Shown: positions 24,731 to 36,792, numbered from the stretch's first letter. The stretch: 64,000 nucleotides of DNA from Culex pipiens pallens (GCF_016801865.2 NC_068938.1:15286746-15350745); one strand, 5' to 3'. Notes: generated from the sequence alone by a model not told the origin. Made by a program: numbers and translations.

Positions 24731-24921
24731 AGTTGCTGCAGTCGTAGTCGTCCCGCGGATCTACGGGAACGAACGAAGAAGGACGGACATCTTGTTGCTT
24801 TGTTTTAAGTTTATTTTATTTTGAGTTGCACGCAGAGCGGCAACCCCTCTCCACCGAATCCGGAATCCGGTGTGTCCACATCCAATCGTTTTTTTTGTGA
24901 CCCAGAACCAGCAGCAGCAGC
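24731..24921 (+). other. Rab5 5' UTR, last noncoding segment
   Basis: A strong splice acceptor (CTTTGTTTACAG) ends at 24730, and no in-frame coding precedes the Rab5 ATG at 24922. The leader immediately before the start carries AGCAGCAGCAGC. An upstream noncoding exon must exist if this acceptor is used; candidates are the GC-rich blocks at 12.4 and 18-19 kb or sequence near 24.3-24.7 kb. Confidence 0.55.
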
Positions 24922-27900
24922 ATGGCGTCCAGTCCGCGAGCCGGTGGCGGTGGTGCACAGCGACCGAACGGCGCCACACAGAACAAAATCTGCCAGTTCA
25001 AGCTGGTCCTGCTGGGCGAGTCGGCGGTCGGCAAGTCCTCGCTGGTGTTACGGTTCGTCAAGGGTCAGTTCCACGAGTACCAGGAGAGCACGATCGGGGC
25101 CGCGTTTCTCACGCAGACAGTCTGCATCGACGACACGACGGTCAAGTTCGAGATCTGGGACACGGCCGGACAGGAACGGTGAGTTGGTGTGGAGTGGTTA
25201 TCCAGGAGTCTCCTTACTAATGAATTATTTTATCCTGACAGGTACCACAGTCTCGCCCCAATGTATTACCGAGGTGCTCAGGCAGCCATCGTTGTCTACG
25301 ATATTCAGAACCAGGACAGCTTTGCACGTGCTAAAACGTGGGTCAAAGAGCTTCAGCGACAGGTGAGAGAGATCTTAGTCTGCGTGACCCGGATCATGAT
25401 GATTCTAATTCTTGGCTATTATCTTGAAGGCATCGCCGAACATTGTGATTGCGCTGGCCGGCAACAAGGCCGATCTCGCCAACAGTCGCGTCGTCGACTA
25501 CGAGGAGGCTAAGCAATACGCGGACGACAACGGGCTGCTGTTCATGGAGACGTCGGCCAAGACCGCCGTGAACGTGAACGACATCTTTCTTGCAATAGGT
25601 GAGTCTTTTTCGACAGAAACAGCTGTTTCTCTGTATGAATCACTGTCAACGTCACAAGGGGGTTGGAAGACCGAATCAATGTCAGTTTGCTTTGGCTGCG
25701 CGGTTATAATTGGTTTATCGATGGAATGTTTTTTGTTGCCCCTCCCTTCCTGCACCCGCTCACCCGTTTGGCATATTGTTGCACTGCAAAATTACATGAA
25801 CCCGCGTTGCCACCTGCTGCTGGCTGTGGCCAGTTACAATCGATTTTTTGCTCTCCCCCCTTCGATGGTCAATCGCGCGGATGCGACTGTATCGACCATC
25901 GTGCGAGCGTACAATGTGTGTGTGTGTTGAAGAGGTGCAAAAATGTTTTTGTTTTCGTTTTTTTTTGTTTCGTTCATCCTCCTCCATCCTACTACGTCTG
26001 CTGTTGTTGGTCGTAATTCAGTCATTCATGGCGGGCTCACGGTCGCACGGTGTAAATGGTGCATGTAATTCATGCTAATTTGTGTGGATCGGTGACGTCA
26101 TGTAGATGTGGTGTGAGGCGAACTTTCAACACTTTATTGGTTTACTAAGGCTACAAATATTTAAAAAAAAGTTTTTTTTTTTCATAATTGGCACAAGCAA
26201 TCAATTTAATTTTTTATCACTTTAAAAATAAAGTTGCACAATACATATTTTTTAATCTTCGAAATTTTTTGATGTGTACTACTAAAAAGACAACTATTAT
26301 TGAGCCATAGTGCGTGATGGTGCATTTTCTGATCTTTTAATTAAAAATAACTTCAAAATTTTAATATCAAGCTTAACTATTGAAAACATGCTCAAATAGA
26401 TAATTTCACTTATTCAATAATTTAGACTAAATTTCAAAATTGTTCTAATATTTTTATTGAAGAGATCAGAAAATTTCGTAAAAGCTACACTTTTTTTTAA
26501 ATAAAAAAAATATTTTCAAAGCTCAAAAAACCTAATAAAAACGAAAATGTATACCTTAAAGCTTCAATTATAACAAATAAATAAAAAAATGTGAAGTTCT
26601 TTTACGATAGCAATTTTGATTTTGCTTAAAAAAAAAAGATTTTCAATAATTTTTGGCCAGATTTTCGATATTTTACAAAACCACGATTTTTTTTTTCAAA
26701 AAAATCATATCTCCTTAACCAGATTCTGCACTACTATAATTAAGTACGTACACTAGGAAATCAACTTATAGTCATAAAAATTTAAATCTCAATAGGGATT
26801 TTTTCGTGTATCTTTTTTTTCTGTTAAGTCTTAAGGAGCTATTACACTACGGCAAACAAACAAATTCGCCCTTTTTGACAGTTTGCCTGCTTTGTTTTAG
26901 AGGTGGGCAAAAAAAGAGCGAGCCGCTCAAAGAGCCGGATCACTGAAAAGAGCAAACGAACCGTGGCTCAGAAAAAAAGAACCGCGGTTCTTTTTTAAAC
27001 TTCGGTCTTTTGAAAGAACTATATCAAGATGGCATGATTTATGTTATAAATATAGTTTATTGAATTTCCAAAAAAAATAGTATTAAATTTGTTTTTGAGA
27101 ATTGAAAATGCAATTTCAAATATTTCAATGCTTATAAAAGTTGATTCCAAACTCGATCCCAAAAGTAAATGATTTTCTAAACAAAATGAAAAAAAACTTT
27201 TCATTGAACAACTGATTGTACATTAAAGTATTACCGGAATACAAATTTGAGCATTCCAAATTGCATGACTTGTAAAATATTACCAAAAATCTACTGAATA
27301 GTTTAGAGATTTTTGAAAAAAATAAATAAATAAATAAACGCATTCGTTCGATCAAAACTTCAGCGTTTATAGACTTCATCGATTAAATAAGAATGTAGAA
27401 AAGAGTTGACAGAATATTTTCTTCAAATAAAATATCAGCATTAGTTCAATTCTTGCAGAAATAAACGTTATTTAAAAATTAAAAACAATTTTTCCAGCAT
27501 CCAAGATTTAAGTTTGGATGCCATTCAATTACTCGAGTAGTAATGTTGACAAAGAGACCACCAAGACCTATGTTTGACAAGGGCATCTTCTCGTTTTCAG
27601 TTTCAATTTGTTTTATCAAATAATTTATATAAGTCCAATGTGAAATAACTTATAAAATCACACGACTTAAAAAAAAAACCTTTGATTCTAATTTAGAAAA
27701 AGAGCGAATGAGCCGTTCAAAAGAGCGGCTTTTTTAATGAGCGAACGAAAATGAGCGGCTCCTAAACAATGATTTTGCTCACCTCTAGTTTGTTTGCCTG
27801 GATTTGTTTGTACAAACGTCAATCTGCATACATTTTGCCTTGTTTGCGAGTTTGGCAAACTGTCAAACACAAAAAAGTGCGAGTTAGCTTGTTTTTTTTT

Positions 27901-30788
27901 GCCATAGTCTAATACCTCCTTAAGTATGAAAATTAGAACTACGAGCCATGGTTTCAACATTTGAATGAAAGAAGTGTTTTAAAATCCATTATACACCTGT
28001 ACAGATGTTTTGCAATCATTAGTCTCCAAAATATATAAGTATGTATTGATGAAATTTTTTTTTTTTGCAAAAGAAATTTTTTTTGTACATCGGTATTTTA
28101 TAAAATTTTAAAATGTTTTTGAACGAGCTCAAACATGCTTAACCCTCTACTGCCCAATTTTTTTTTTTCGTGTTCAGGAGGTCATTTTGAGCAACTATTG
28201 TTCTACAACTAACTTTTCTTCTCTTGTTTTATGTGTTTCTTGTTTCATTTTTAGTATTTTAATTTGCATTTATCTTGTTTACTTTATCTTTAATTTTGAT
28301 AGTATTTGCCTATTCTACCTCCTCCTATCATTACATTTTGCCTTTCTATTTTATTCATGTTTTAAAGTCATTTTTTTAAATTTTTTGCTTGTTTTCTATA
28401 TTTTCTGCTCTAGAATGGCACCACTATCATTTAAATTATAAAAAAAACGCGTAGAGGCATAGTCTGGGACACTAGAAAAATACTGCAAACTTCTTTTTTA
28501 CTTAAAATATACGAAATGTTAGTAAAGAATACATTCAAAGTCGCCAAAAAAAAATGTCATTTTTAAAAACATTGGCAATGTCACATAAAACGGGTCAAAC
28601 ATCCAACCCTAAAATTTAAAGAGTTCTTCTTTTCAATGCTTTTTAAACATCAAAAATTGGTTGAAAAATGGATTTTTGGCAATTTTTTAGATCGAGGTCC
28701 GGCGGGGTTGGGTTGAAGAGGGTTAATATGACTGTTAATGTACACTCAAAATCAAATTAACCCTTAAAAACGAGGTAGACGAGGTAGAACAGAATTCTGG
28801 CGGACTCAGTCCGGAACAGTTCCGGCAAACTGAAAAAGTTGACACGCGGACGCGATGACACGCACAAGTCCACGAAAAAGTTCCCTGGCATCGTTTGCAG
28901 CCAAGGAAAGTACCCTTTTGAAAGGGTAAAGCCAGCGAGGTGAATTCAAAGGATAGTTTTAACCCTTTTAAAAGGATAAAATGTATCCTTTTGCATAGGG
29001 TAAACCTCGAGTACCGCTTAAAAGGATACATATAACCCTTTCAACGGGTAACTTTATTTTTGAGTGTAGAAAAATGCATTTTAGTCTGTTTGCAGTTGAA
29101 TTAACTTCTATTTTGATTAAAATTTTAATGTTTTGAATAAGGCTATTTTTTCAAACGGCAACCTTTCCATTCAAGTAATTTCTTATCAATAATAACATCG
29201 AAATGGAGTCTCCTACGTTTGGCGAAAACTCGAAAGGCGAAATCACAAAAGGCGAAAATTTATTAAGCGAAATATTTCAAAAGGCGAAAAGCACATTTGG
29301 CGAAAAAATACCCAACTGGCGCGTAGTTTGGGTATTTTTTCGCCAAATGTATGTTTTTTAATCATTTCCACAAATATTTCCGTTCTTTTTTTCAATACAG
29401 TTATTACAGATTTTTCCTTTCAATTAATTTCCTCATGACTTTTGTATATTACACTTTTAACACAAATCACTACTTGTTTAGCATATTTTATTGTCATAGG
29501 GTCCTAAAGCTTTATGTCGATTAAAAACCATTTCTGATCACTTTTTTTTCATTTCAATGAAAAAATATAAGCTAACAAGCAGGGATGGAATAATCGCAAA
29601 AAAATCAATTTCGCTTGCGAACTTTCTTCACCCGCGAAAGAGAGAGGAGGCAGATCACGCAAAAGAAAATCGCTACCGAACTTCTCCAAGAAAATCAATC
29701 TGCTGATGATTTTTAGTGAATTTCCTTGTCAGCACCACTTAAAAGTATTTATTTCAATTTGTTTACACACATTGCCCATCTACAAAATGTGACAGGTCAT
29801 TTTTCGACTTGTGACGTTACACTTGCAAGTGTAGTAGTGATAAAGATGATCCGCCGAATAATCAAGATGATGATTTTTTTAGATTTATTTTCCCGATCTT
29901 TCGTGCGCGAGAGAGGAGAGCCAAGCTCCCTTCGGATTTTTTCTCTTGATGAACGTCCAATGATTTTCTTTTGATGATGATTATTCCATCGCTGCTAACA
30001 AGACAACATTTTACGATGGATCAACTATGGTCCCCTTGGAACCTGCTGTTAAGTAAGATACATTCTGGCAAGAAGGGTCGCGAAGTTAATTTTTAAGAAT
30101 CGAATTAAAAATCTTTTTTTGCAGTCGTACAAAAGGTTATTGTACTCAGCTAAATAAGCTTTATCGTTGTGAATAATAATATCACCAATTTAAGCTTAAG
30201 CGCCATTGGCATTGTCCATTGTCTGAGAGAAGGGAAGAATCCTATCAAATAAAACTTTTTCGCCATTTAAGCCATTTCGCTTTTTGAGCAATTTCGCCTA
30301 ACGTGGGTCTACTTTTTCGCCTTTTGAATTTTCGCCTTTCGAGTTCTCGCCTATTGAGTTATCGCCTTTTGTGGCAATCCCCGAAAGAAAATGTATTAAA
30401 AATTAAAGCGGCAAAGCTTGCTGCGTTGCATTTGCCGCGGAGACAGATTCTGTGAACGGATCACTTTTTTACATAATCAGCAAGGAAGTTTGGAAGCGTG
30501 GACATACCGTACCAAACGCTCCAAAGCAGTTGTGTGATGTTTGGGTGTAAATTGAGCAGATAAACAAATATTCAGAGGATCTTTTGAGTTCAATTGAAAA
30601 TTAAAATATAATATAATAAAATAAATTCAAATATATGTAGTATAAATCTAGTTTCACAAAGCCTAACCAAAATTAAATCACTTTTAGCTAAAAAATTGCC
30701 TAAGAACGAGGGCACTGGACCACAGCAAAACATAAGACCTACTCAGAACGAACAGAGCCGACAGAACAGCGGATGCTGCAGCAAGTGA
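24922..30788 (+). CDS. Rab5: Rab5 small GTPase (early endosome)
   Basis: Directs early endosome fusion, and clathrin-coated vesicle traffic, by cycling between GTP and GDP. Four coding exons, 24922-25178, 25242-25362, 25430-25598, 30688-30788, make 215 residues (Drosophila Rab5 is 219). Visible motifs: P-loop GESAVGKS at 32-39, Rab5-type switch I around 52-64 (EYQESTIGAAFLT), WDTAGQE at 79-85 with the catalytic Gln at 84, YYRGAQAAIVVYD at 94-106, NKAD at 138-141, ETSAK at 166-170, and C-terminal CCSK for double geranylgeranylation. The final exon supplies AKKLPKNEG and the tail. It is separated by a 5.1-kb intron full of DNA elements; the first two introns are 63 and 67 bp. All splice phases agree. 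The hypervariable tail (residues 190-211) is Gln/Asn-rich. Confidence 0.97.
26830..27923. mobile_element. MITE with TTAAGGAG ends, interrupted by a hAT element
   Basis: The ends are inverted repeats: TTAAGGAGCTATTACACTAC at about 26831 and, reverse-complemented, TTAAGGAGGTATTAGACTAT. Both halves continue with paired words such as GACAGTTTGCC and TTTGGCAAACTGTC. The host is about 200 bp once the 890-bp insert at 26898-27787 is removed. It lies in Rab5 intron 3. Confidence 0.65.
26898..27787. mobile_element. hAT-type MITE with TAGAGGTGGGCAAAA ends, copy 1
   Basis: The ends TAGAGGTGGGCAAAA and (inverted) TAGAGGTGAGCAAAA are flanked by CTTTGTTT (26890-26897) and GTTTGTTT (27788-27795), an 8-bp duplication with one mismatch. 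Subterminal sequence is rich in GAGCGGCTC-type words on both sides. There is no transposase. A longer relative is at 55606-57959. Confidence 0.75.
28139..28726. mobile_element. MITE with TTAACCCTCT ends
   Basis: The left end is TTAACCCTCTACTGCCCAA; the right end inverted is TTAACCCTCTTCAACCCAAC. The interior includes GGTCATTTTGAGCAAC near 28180, also found at 63375. No ORF with recognisable content. Confidence 0.6.
28741..29068. mobile_element. 328-bp MITE with TACACTCAAAA ends
   Basis: The left end is TACACTCAAAATCAAATTAACCC (first 20 bases considered); the right end, inverted, is TACACTCAAAAATAAAGTTA. TA is at both borders. Internal pairs such as CCCTTTTGAAAGGGT and CCCTTTTAAAAGGAT repeat the subterminal AACCCTTTT word in both orientations. 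Mariner-like insertion is inferred from the TA borders. Confidence 0.7.
29214..30385. mobile_element. element with GGCGAAA-repeat ends, interrupted by a hAT MITE
   Basis: The left end (29220-29345) carries six irregular copies of GGCGAAA or AGCGAAA. The right end (30268-30372) carries the same word inverted (TTTCGCC or TCTCGCC) at least six times, so the element is symmetrical at word level. Its core (about 29500-29572 and 30003-30190) matches 52180-52480, which lacks the inserted MITE. Confidence 0.6.
29580..29994. mobile_element. 415-bp hAT MITE with perfect 8-bp target duplication CTAACAAG
   Basis: CTAACAAG lies at 29572-29579 and 29995-30002. The ends CAGGGATGGAATAATCG and (inverted) CAGCGATGGAATAATCA differ at two of 17 positions. 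CAGGG-type ends and 8-bp duplications are the hAT hallmark. The paralogous site at about 52250 (GACAAGACAACATTTT) is uninterrupted. Confidence 0.85.
30408..30530 (-). mobile_element. dispersed retroposon fragment, copy 2 (inverted)
   Basis: Reverse complement matches 12015-12150 over GGAGCGTTTGGTACGGTATG, GTGATCCGTTC and GCCGCTTTAATTTTT. It sits close upstream of the last Rab5 exon. Confidence 0.6.
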
Positions 30789-33000
30789 TGTTTTTCAGCT
30801 GGTGAGTGATATTTATCTCCTTTTTATTTGTTATCGTGTTAATTTAAATTCCTTGTGACAGAAACCGTCTTGTTAACTGTAGAACCAGTTAGCAACAAAA
30901 CCAACACGAAGGAGGAATGTTTGAGAGGAGAAATTATCGTCATGATGGTGGTTATGGCGATGTTGGCGTCGTCGTCGTCGTTGGCAGTAGGATTTAAGAC
31001 CGATTCCAAACTAGTTATGCTATACCAAGAACAACAGTAAAACAACAACACAACAACAACTAAATATTTCAGACATTTACACAGAACACATTCACACCAA
31101 CAACAACAGATGAAACAAACACAGATCTTTAGTGGATTGCAGCAAAAATTAAGATTGAAAAATTATTTGAACCCCTTTTTCAAGCAGATACATTAATTTT
31201 AGACACTAATCTAAAAATACACAATACACACACACTCACATCATCGGATAATTGTAAAAACAAATGCAAAGCATTAGTGCTTTGTTTGAGAAGATGATGT
31301 GTCGAACACAACAATAGCAAAGGCATGCAAAACAAAAGTTTATGAATATAACTTTACCAACAATTGTAATAAAACAAAACAAAAAATAGTGCAACTCATT
31401 CAACTGAAAACAACTTAGAATCAGCGCCAGACAGCTGCAAGCCCCTCCCTCCCGTTCTTGTTCTTCTTCTATGAATAGAGAGATATTTTTTTCCGTTTCC
31501 GTTAGCTCCGCCCCCACTCCGCACTCACACACTCACACAAATCCGCTCTAGAGGTTGCTTTTCTCATTTGCCACTCCCCCTCCGCACCAAACAACCAAAC
31601 TGACCCCTCCTCCTACCCCCCTCTGATAGATAAATACGTTTTTTCGCTCCTTCCTTACAAACGCTCTAATGTAATCAATTCTTCGTGGAAATATATTTAT
31701 TGCTAAACTAAACAAGTAAAACAAATCCTTAAATATATGAATATATTTAATGAAACAAAAAAAAAACAACATTACGATATCAATAAAATACAGAAAAAAA
31801 AGGAAACCAACCAACCAAGAGCTACGACGAAGTGTGAAAATGGTATTTAGAGAAAACAAAACAAAAAACTAGAAGAAAAAATACCACCAAACGAATTCGG
31901 TGAAAAGGAAAACAATAGAAGAAAACAAACAAACTAAACTTACACAATTTGTGCATCTGTAGAGTTATCGAAAGGATAAGATTCCCGCCCCGTTCTCCCC
32001 TATATTTGTTATGAAAATGTTTATTTTTCGGCACGCAAAGAATGGTTTTTATTTTATGATTGTTCGTAACCATTTGTATGAAATTACTGGTGAGGCAAAC
32101 CGGAGGAAAATACCGTAACTTTCAATGAGTTCTACTATAGCATTTACACGTAAAAAAACACGCCAAACTCTTTGGTCAAGACGATGGCAAAAAAATGAAA
32201 CAATTAAATTGTGCTGCACTGTATTTTTGAAAAATCGAACAAACACAAGTTCGCCACTTTTGAAAGATTGCGCAGAGAAAGAGAGAGAAAAAAATACCCC
32301 AGAAAAAAAACGATATCAATCGGTGTGATGAGCGAGTATAAAACAAGTTGATAAAGTGATCTTTTTCTATATAAATATGTTTTCAGTAATTAATGAGAGA
32401 GGAAAGAAATAAAAAAAAAACTATGATCAAATATTTAAAGTATATGAATAATGCAAACGTCAAAAAATCTTCATTTTCTGACCGTCTCAACATTTGTCCC
32501 CAGAGAGAAAAGAGAGAAGTAAACGAAATTGGTTCGCACGCGGCAAACGTTTAATTTTCGCCGTTCCCTTATCTTCTTGTGTAGTGTTAAATTGTAACAA
32601 AATAATAAAACAAGAGATTTAAGCAAAAATTGCAATTACCAGCAGAAACAAAAAAAAAACAACAACAGTAAATCGTTTCAAATAACCGACATTCCTTTTT
32701 TAACACACATGAATCGAATTGAAATTAGTGACAAACAAAACAAGAAGAATAAGAATTAAAAAAAGAAGCTACAAAACACAACACAACAAGGACATACATT
32801 AAGAAACAAAAAAAAGAAAAACACACACACACATACACATTGGTGAGGAGGAAATACATAATTTGAGGACACTGGAGAGGTGAAGTCATTAAAAGAAATT
32901 TGAAAGAAGTAAATAAACATTGTACATCAAATCTAGGCTTTTCACTGGCGTAGAAATGAAAGAAATGCCAAATTGTAGGAAACAATTGAGAATTTAAGAA
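30789..33000 (+). other. probable Rab5 3' UTR, A-rich
   Basis: From the Rab5 stop onward the sequence is non-repetitive, A-rich on the plus strand, and full of AAC/CAACAA runs and ATTTA-type words, unlike the filler elsewhere. Canonical AATAAA hexamers occur at 31782, 32406 and 32912, so the cleavage site cannot be fixed. It ends where the octamer array begins. The extent is inference. Confidence 0.45.
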
Positions 33001-33009
33001 TTCTGCAGT

Positions 33010-33152
33010 TTTTAAAGTAATTTAAGGATTTAAGAATTTAGGAATTTAAGAATATAAGAATATAAGAAATTGAGAATATAAGGATATAAGAATTTAAGAA
33101 TTTAAGAATTTAAGAATTTAAGAATTTAAGAATTTAAGAATTTAAGAATTTC
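33010..33152. repeat. TTAAGAAT octamer array, segment 1
   Basis: Tandem AAGAATTT units (8 bp), with a few ATAAGAA variants at its left. First piece of a satellite field that runs, with interruptions, to 37080. Confidence 0.85.
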
Positions 33153-34724
33153 TGTAATTCTGTAATTTCGGAATACATTCGTCCGGCTTCAGCTGAAGAT
33201 TCATGCTGTCCCATGTTGCATGTTCGAGTGTAGACCTACGGAAAACCTTGCCGCGAGGAGAGGTGAGTGAGAAGTACACGAACCACCTACGACATAATTC
33301 CTCGGGCGGCCCAGGTCAACTCGAAGTTACCCCAGGCACCCCCAGTGCAGGACACATTGGGGGTAGAAAGTGGATAGAATTTTCAGTGAATACAATAGTT
33401 ATGACAATATAGGTACATATAATCCTTATTTCTTGATCTTACCTTTTGACACTATCAAACCTAGCAATATTACTATTGCATCTTACCATACCCTTTTGGT
33501 AGTGTCAACTTCAAACCTTCATCCATTGTACAATTAACGCAGAATTTCCACTATATCCTTCATGCGGAATCGTCGTCTACTTTCTTCGCCTTATTATCAC
33601 TGAACCACGACGCGATATTGTTCTCACATTTTTTGAGCTTCTACGACCGATTGTTATTCACGCACTTATAAAAATACTTGTTCTGTTTCGCGGCTTTGTG
33701 AAAAATACACGTGTGTTGGCTGATACAATGACTTTTTCGGTCATCGTATGCTCGCAAGGTACATGAAAGAGAAAAAGAGAGAAAAAATGGGATAAGTACA
33801 ATGTAAAATAAAATCGAACATTGAATAACAGACTAACACAGAAAGAAAGAATAAAGAAACCTTCAGAACTACCAACTTGTAACGAGAAGCTTACTAGAAA
33901 ACAACTGAAGTTGTGAAATATGGGACAAGACAAACAAACTTGAATAGCTAACATATATAATAAAACAGTTTGAACGTACCTTTAATCATATTAACAGTTA
34001 TGCCCAAATTTCTTACCAAATTATTTTCAGCAGTTACATTTCTACAATAATGTATTGCGATTCCAAGTTAGAATAATTTAGTAGTTAAAGTTTATGGGTT
34101 AAGAGACAAGTTATAGCAATAGCAAAATAAATAGATGTATAGATTTTACTAAATTTTATTTTAAAAGAATAGGAAAAATCTAGCTTGTTTTTGAAAATAG
34201 CCAATGCACCAAGAGCAAACATACAGCATGTCACGTTCACACCATATGGAGTAAATGTGATAAACTATATGTCCACATTCGGGGCACCACCTTTTTCAGA
34301 ATATAGGAAATGATAGAAGGAAGACCCCATTCTGTATGGTGGAAGATTTCTGCAACACCTTGGACTCGGACCAGACATTTTGTCTGAAATAAGAGAGAAA
34401 GACAAATATTAAAATTGTGGTATTATCACTAAATCCTATCATCCTTTCACCCCCCAAGACATGGTCTATCCTTCGTGCCTTCGTGTCTTGGGTGATGGCG
34501 AATTCTACCTTCTTCAATGATCTTCGGACCACCTCCAACTAGAATTCACAACAGGACCTCCCTCGACTCCAGTTTACAACATGACAGCGACGAGAACACA
34601 GCCGAATGGGAGTTGACAGTATCAAATGCATGCTATACCCTTTGCTTTGCTGGATACTTACTAATAGCAAAGGGCGAGAGTCCTGCGACTCTCAGCAATC
34701 ATGAATACTGCCCATTTGCCACAA
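33153..34724. other. 1.57-kb unclassified segment between octamer arrays
   Basis: GC-balanced sequence between two arrays of the same octamer, so probably an insertion. It shows words such as CCCCAGGCACCCCCAGTGCA at 33338, but no ORF with a recognisable domain, no clear terminal repeats, and no obvious target duplication apart from the array itself. It could be a decayed retroelement. Confidence 0.4.
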
Positions 34725-34796
34725 GAATTTAAGAATTTAAGAATTTAAGAATTTAAGAATTTAAGAATTTAAGAATTTAAGAATTTAAGAAATTGA
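34725..34796. repeat. TTAAGAAT octamer array, segment 2
   Basis: About eight clean AAGAATTT units, ending against a retroposon fragment at 34797. Confidence 0.85.
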
Positions 34797-35232
34797 GATG
34801 AGCGAGTTGTGGCGCTATAACCACGGCAAATAGTGTCCAGGGCATTCGCGGAAATTCGATGTCCCATCCTCGAGGGTCCCAGAGCACCAAAACTTCTTAG
34901 CATGGCGCTCCCAACGATTAATTGCCCAAATAAACAGGAACGTGAGCGGGGGATCCCCACGTTTCTTCCTCCCCTGTAGATTCAGAATTGTGTTGTTGTT
35001 TGAACATTCGTGCTCAAACTCAACCCACTTCAACGAATCATCTTTGCGGTAAACTTTACGCAGTTGGCCTGGCCGCTTTAACGTTTCTGATGTTTCAAAG
35101 CAATTTATTGCATTGGGGCACTGCAATTGTTAATAATGACAAGAGGATGATAGGCGTTAATCAACCTAAGGCATTTTCCAGGATGCCCTCGAAAGACTGG
35201 CTGCGCTAGGGTTAGATTAGATTAGATTAGAT
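34797..35232 (+). mobile_element. retroposon copy 3 with a (TTAGA)n tail
   Basis: Longest copy of the family at 12010 and 30408. It ends in GGGTTAGATTAGATTAGATT, a short tandem tail of the sort left by target-primed reverse transcription. It is inserted in the octamer array. No ORF. Confidence 0.65.
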
Positions 35233-35370
35233 AAGAATATAAGAAATTGAGAATATAAGAATATAAGAATTTAAGAATCTAAGAATTTAAGAATTTAAAA
35301 ATTTAAAAATTTAAAAATTTAAGAATTTAAGATTTTAAGAATTAAAGAATTAAAGAATTAAAAAAATTCA
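35233..35370. repeat. degenerate octamer array, segment 3
   Basis: Mixed TTAAGAAT, TTAAAAAT and AATTAAAG units leading into the homogeneous AATAAAAG block. Confidence 0.8.
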
Positions 35371-36455
35371 AGAATAAAAGAATAAAAGAATAAAAGAATA
35401 AAAGAATAAAAGAATAAAAGAATAAAAGAATAAAAGAATAAAAGAATAAAAGAATAAAAGAATAAAAGAATAAAAGAATAAAAGAATAAAAGAATAAAAG
35501 AATAAAAGAATAAAAGAATAAAAGAATAAAAGAATAAAAGAATAAAAGAATAAAAGAATAAAAGAATAAAAGAATAAAAGAATAAAAGAATAAAAGAATA
35601 AAAGAATAAAAGAATAAAAGAATAAAAGAATAAAAGAATAAAAGAATAAAAGAATAAAAGAATAAAAGAATAAAAGAATAAAAGAATAAAAGAAAAAAAG
35701 AAAAAAAGAATAAAAGAATAAAAGAATAAAAGAATAAAAGAATAAAAGAATAAAAGAATAAAAGAATAAAAGAATAAAAGAATAAAAGAATAAAAGAATA
35801 AAAGAATAAAAGAATAGAAGAATAAAAGAATAAAAGAATAAAAGAATAAAAGAATAAAAGAATAAAAGAATAAAAGAATAAAAGAATAAAAGAATAAAAG
35901 AATAAAAGAATAAAAGAATAAAAGAATAAAAGAATAAAAGAATAAAAGAATAAAAGAATAAAAGAATAAAAGAATAAAAGAATAAAAGAATAAAAGAATA
36001 AAAGAATAAAAGAATAAAAGAATAAAAGAATAAAAGAATAAAAGAATAAAAGAATAAAAGAATAAAAGAATAAAAGAATAAAAGAATAAAAGAATAAAAG
36101 AATAAAAGAATAAAAGAATAAAAGAATAAAAGAATAAAAGCATAAAAGAATAAAAGAATAAAAGAATAAAAGAATAAAAGAATAAAAGAATAAAAGAATA
36201 AAAGAATAAAAGAATAAAAGAATAAAAGAATAAAAGAATAAAAGAATAAAAGAATAAAAGAATAAAAGAATAAAAGAATAAAAGAATAAAAGAATAAAAG
36301 AATAAAAGAATAAAAGAATAAAAGAATAAAAGAATAAAAGAATAAAAGAATAAAAGAATAAAAGAATAAAAGAATAAAAGAATAAAAGAATAAAAGAATA
36401 AAATAATAAAATAATAAAAGAATAAAAGAATAAAAGAATAAAAGAATAAAAGAAT
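35371..36455. repeat. homogeneous AATAAAAG octamer satellite
   Basis: About 135 tandem copies of AATAAAAG, with only a handful of changes (for example near 35694-35708, 35816, 36140 and 36402-36415). A minus-strand open frame of 261 codons is simply the repeat translated as FFYSFILL over and over and is not a gene. Confidence 0.97.
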
Positions 36456-36792
36456 TATAGAATTATAGAATTAAAAAATTAAAGAATTAAAGAATTAAGA
36501 ATTAAAGAATTAAGAATAAAAGAATTAAAGAATTAAAGATTTAAAGAATTAAAGAATTAAAGTATTACAGAATTAAAGGATTAAAGAATTAAAGAATCAA
36601 ATGATTAAATAATTTTAGAATTTAAGAATTTAAGAATTTAAGAATTTAAGAATTTAAGAATTTAAGAATTTAAGAATTTAAGAATTTAAGAATTTAAGAA
36701 TTTAAGAATTTAAGAATTTAAGAATTTAAGAATTTAAGATTTAAGAATTTAAGAATTTAAGAATTTAAGAATTTAAGAATTTTAGAATTTGA
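36456..36792. repeat. octamer array, segment 4 (AATTAAAG grading to TTAAGAAT)
   Basis: Variants AATTAAAG (36456-36610) give way to clean TTAAGAAT units (36611-36785), ended by a SINE insertion. Confidence 0.9.

Noticed and set aside
35358..36143. 261-codon open frame on the minus strand
   Set aside because: It is the AATAAAAG satellite read as a repeating FFYSFILL peptide; an 8-bp unit gives an endless frame by arithmetic, not by selection.
35371..36455. Possible CRISPR array
   Set aside because: Units are 8 bp with no spacers, and the genome is that of an animal.
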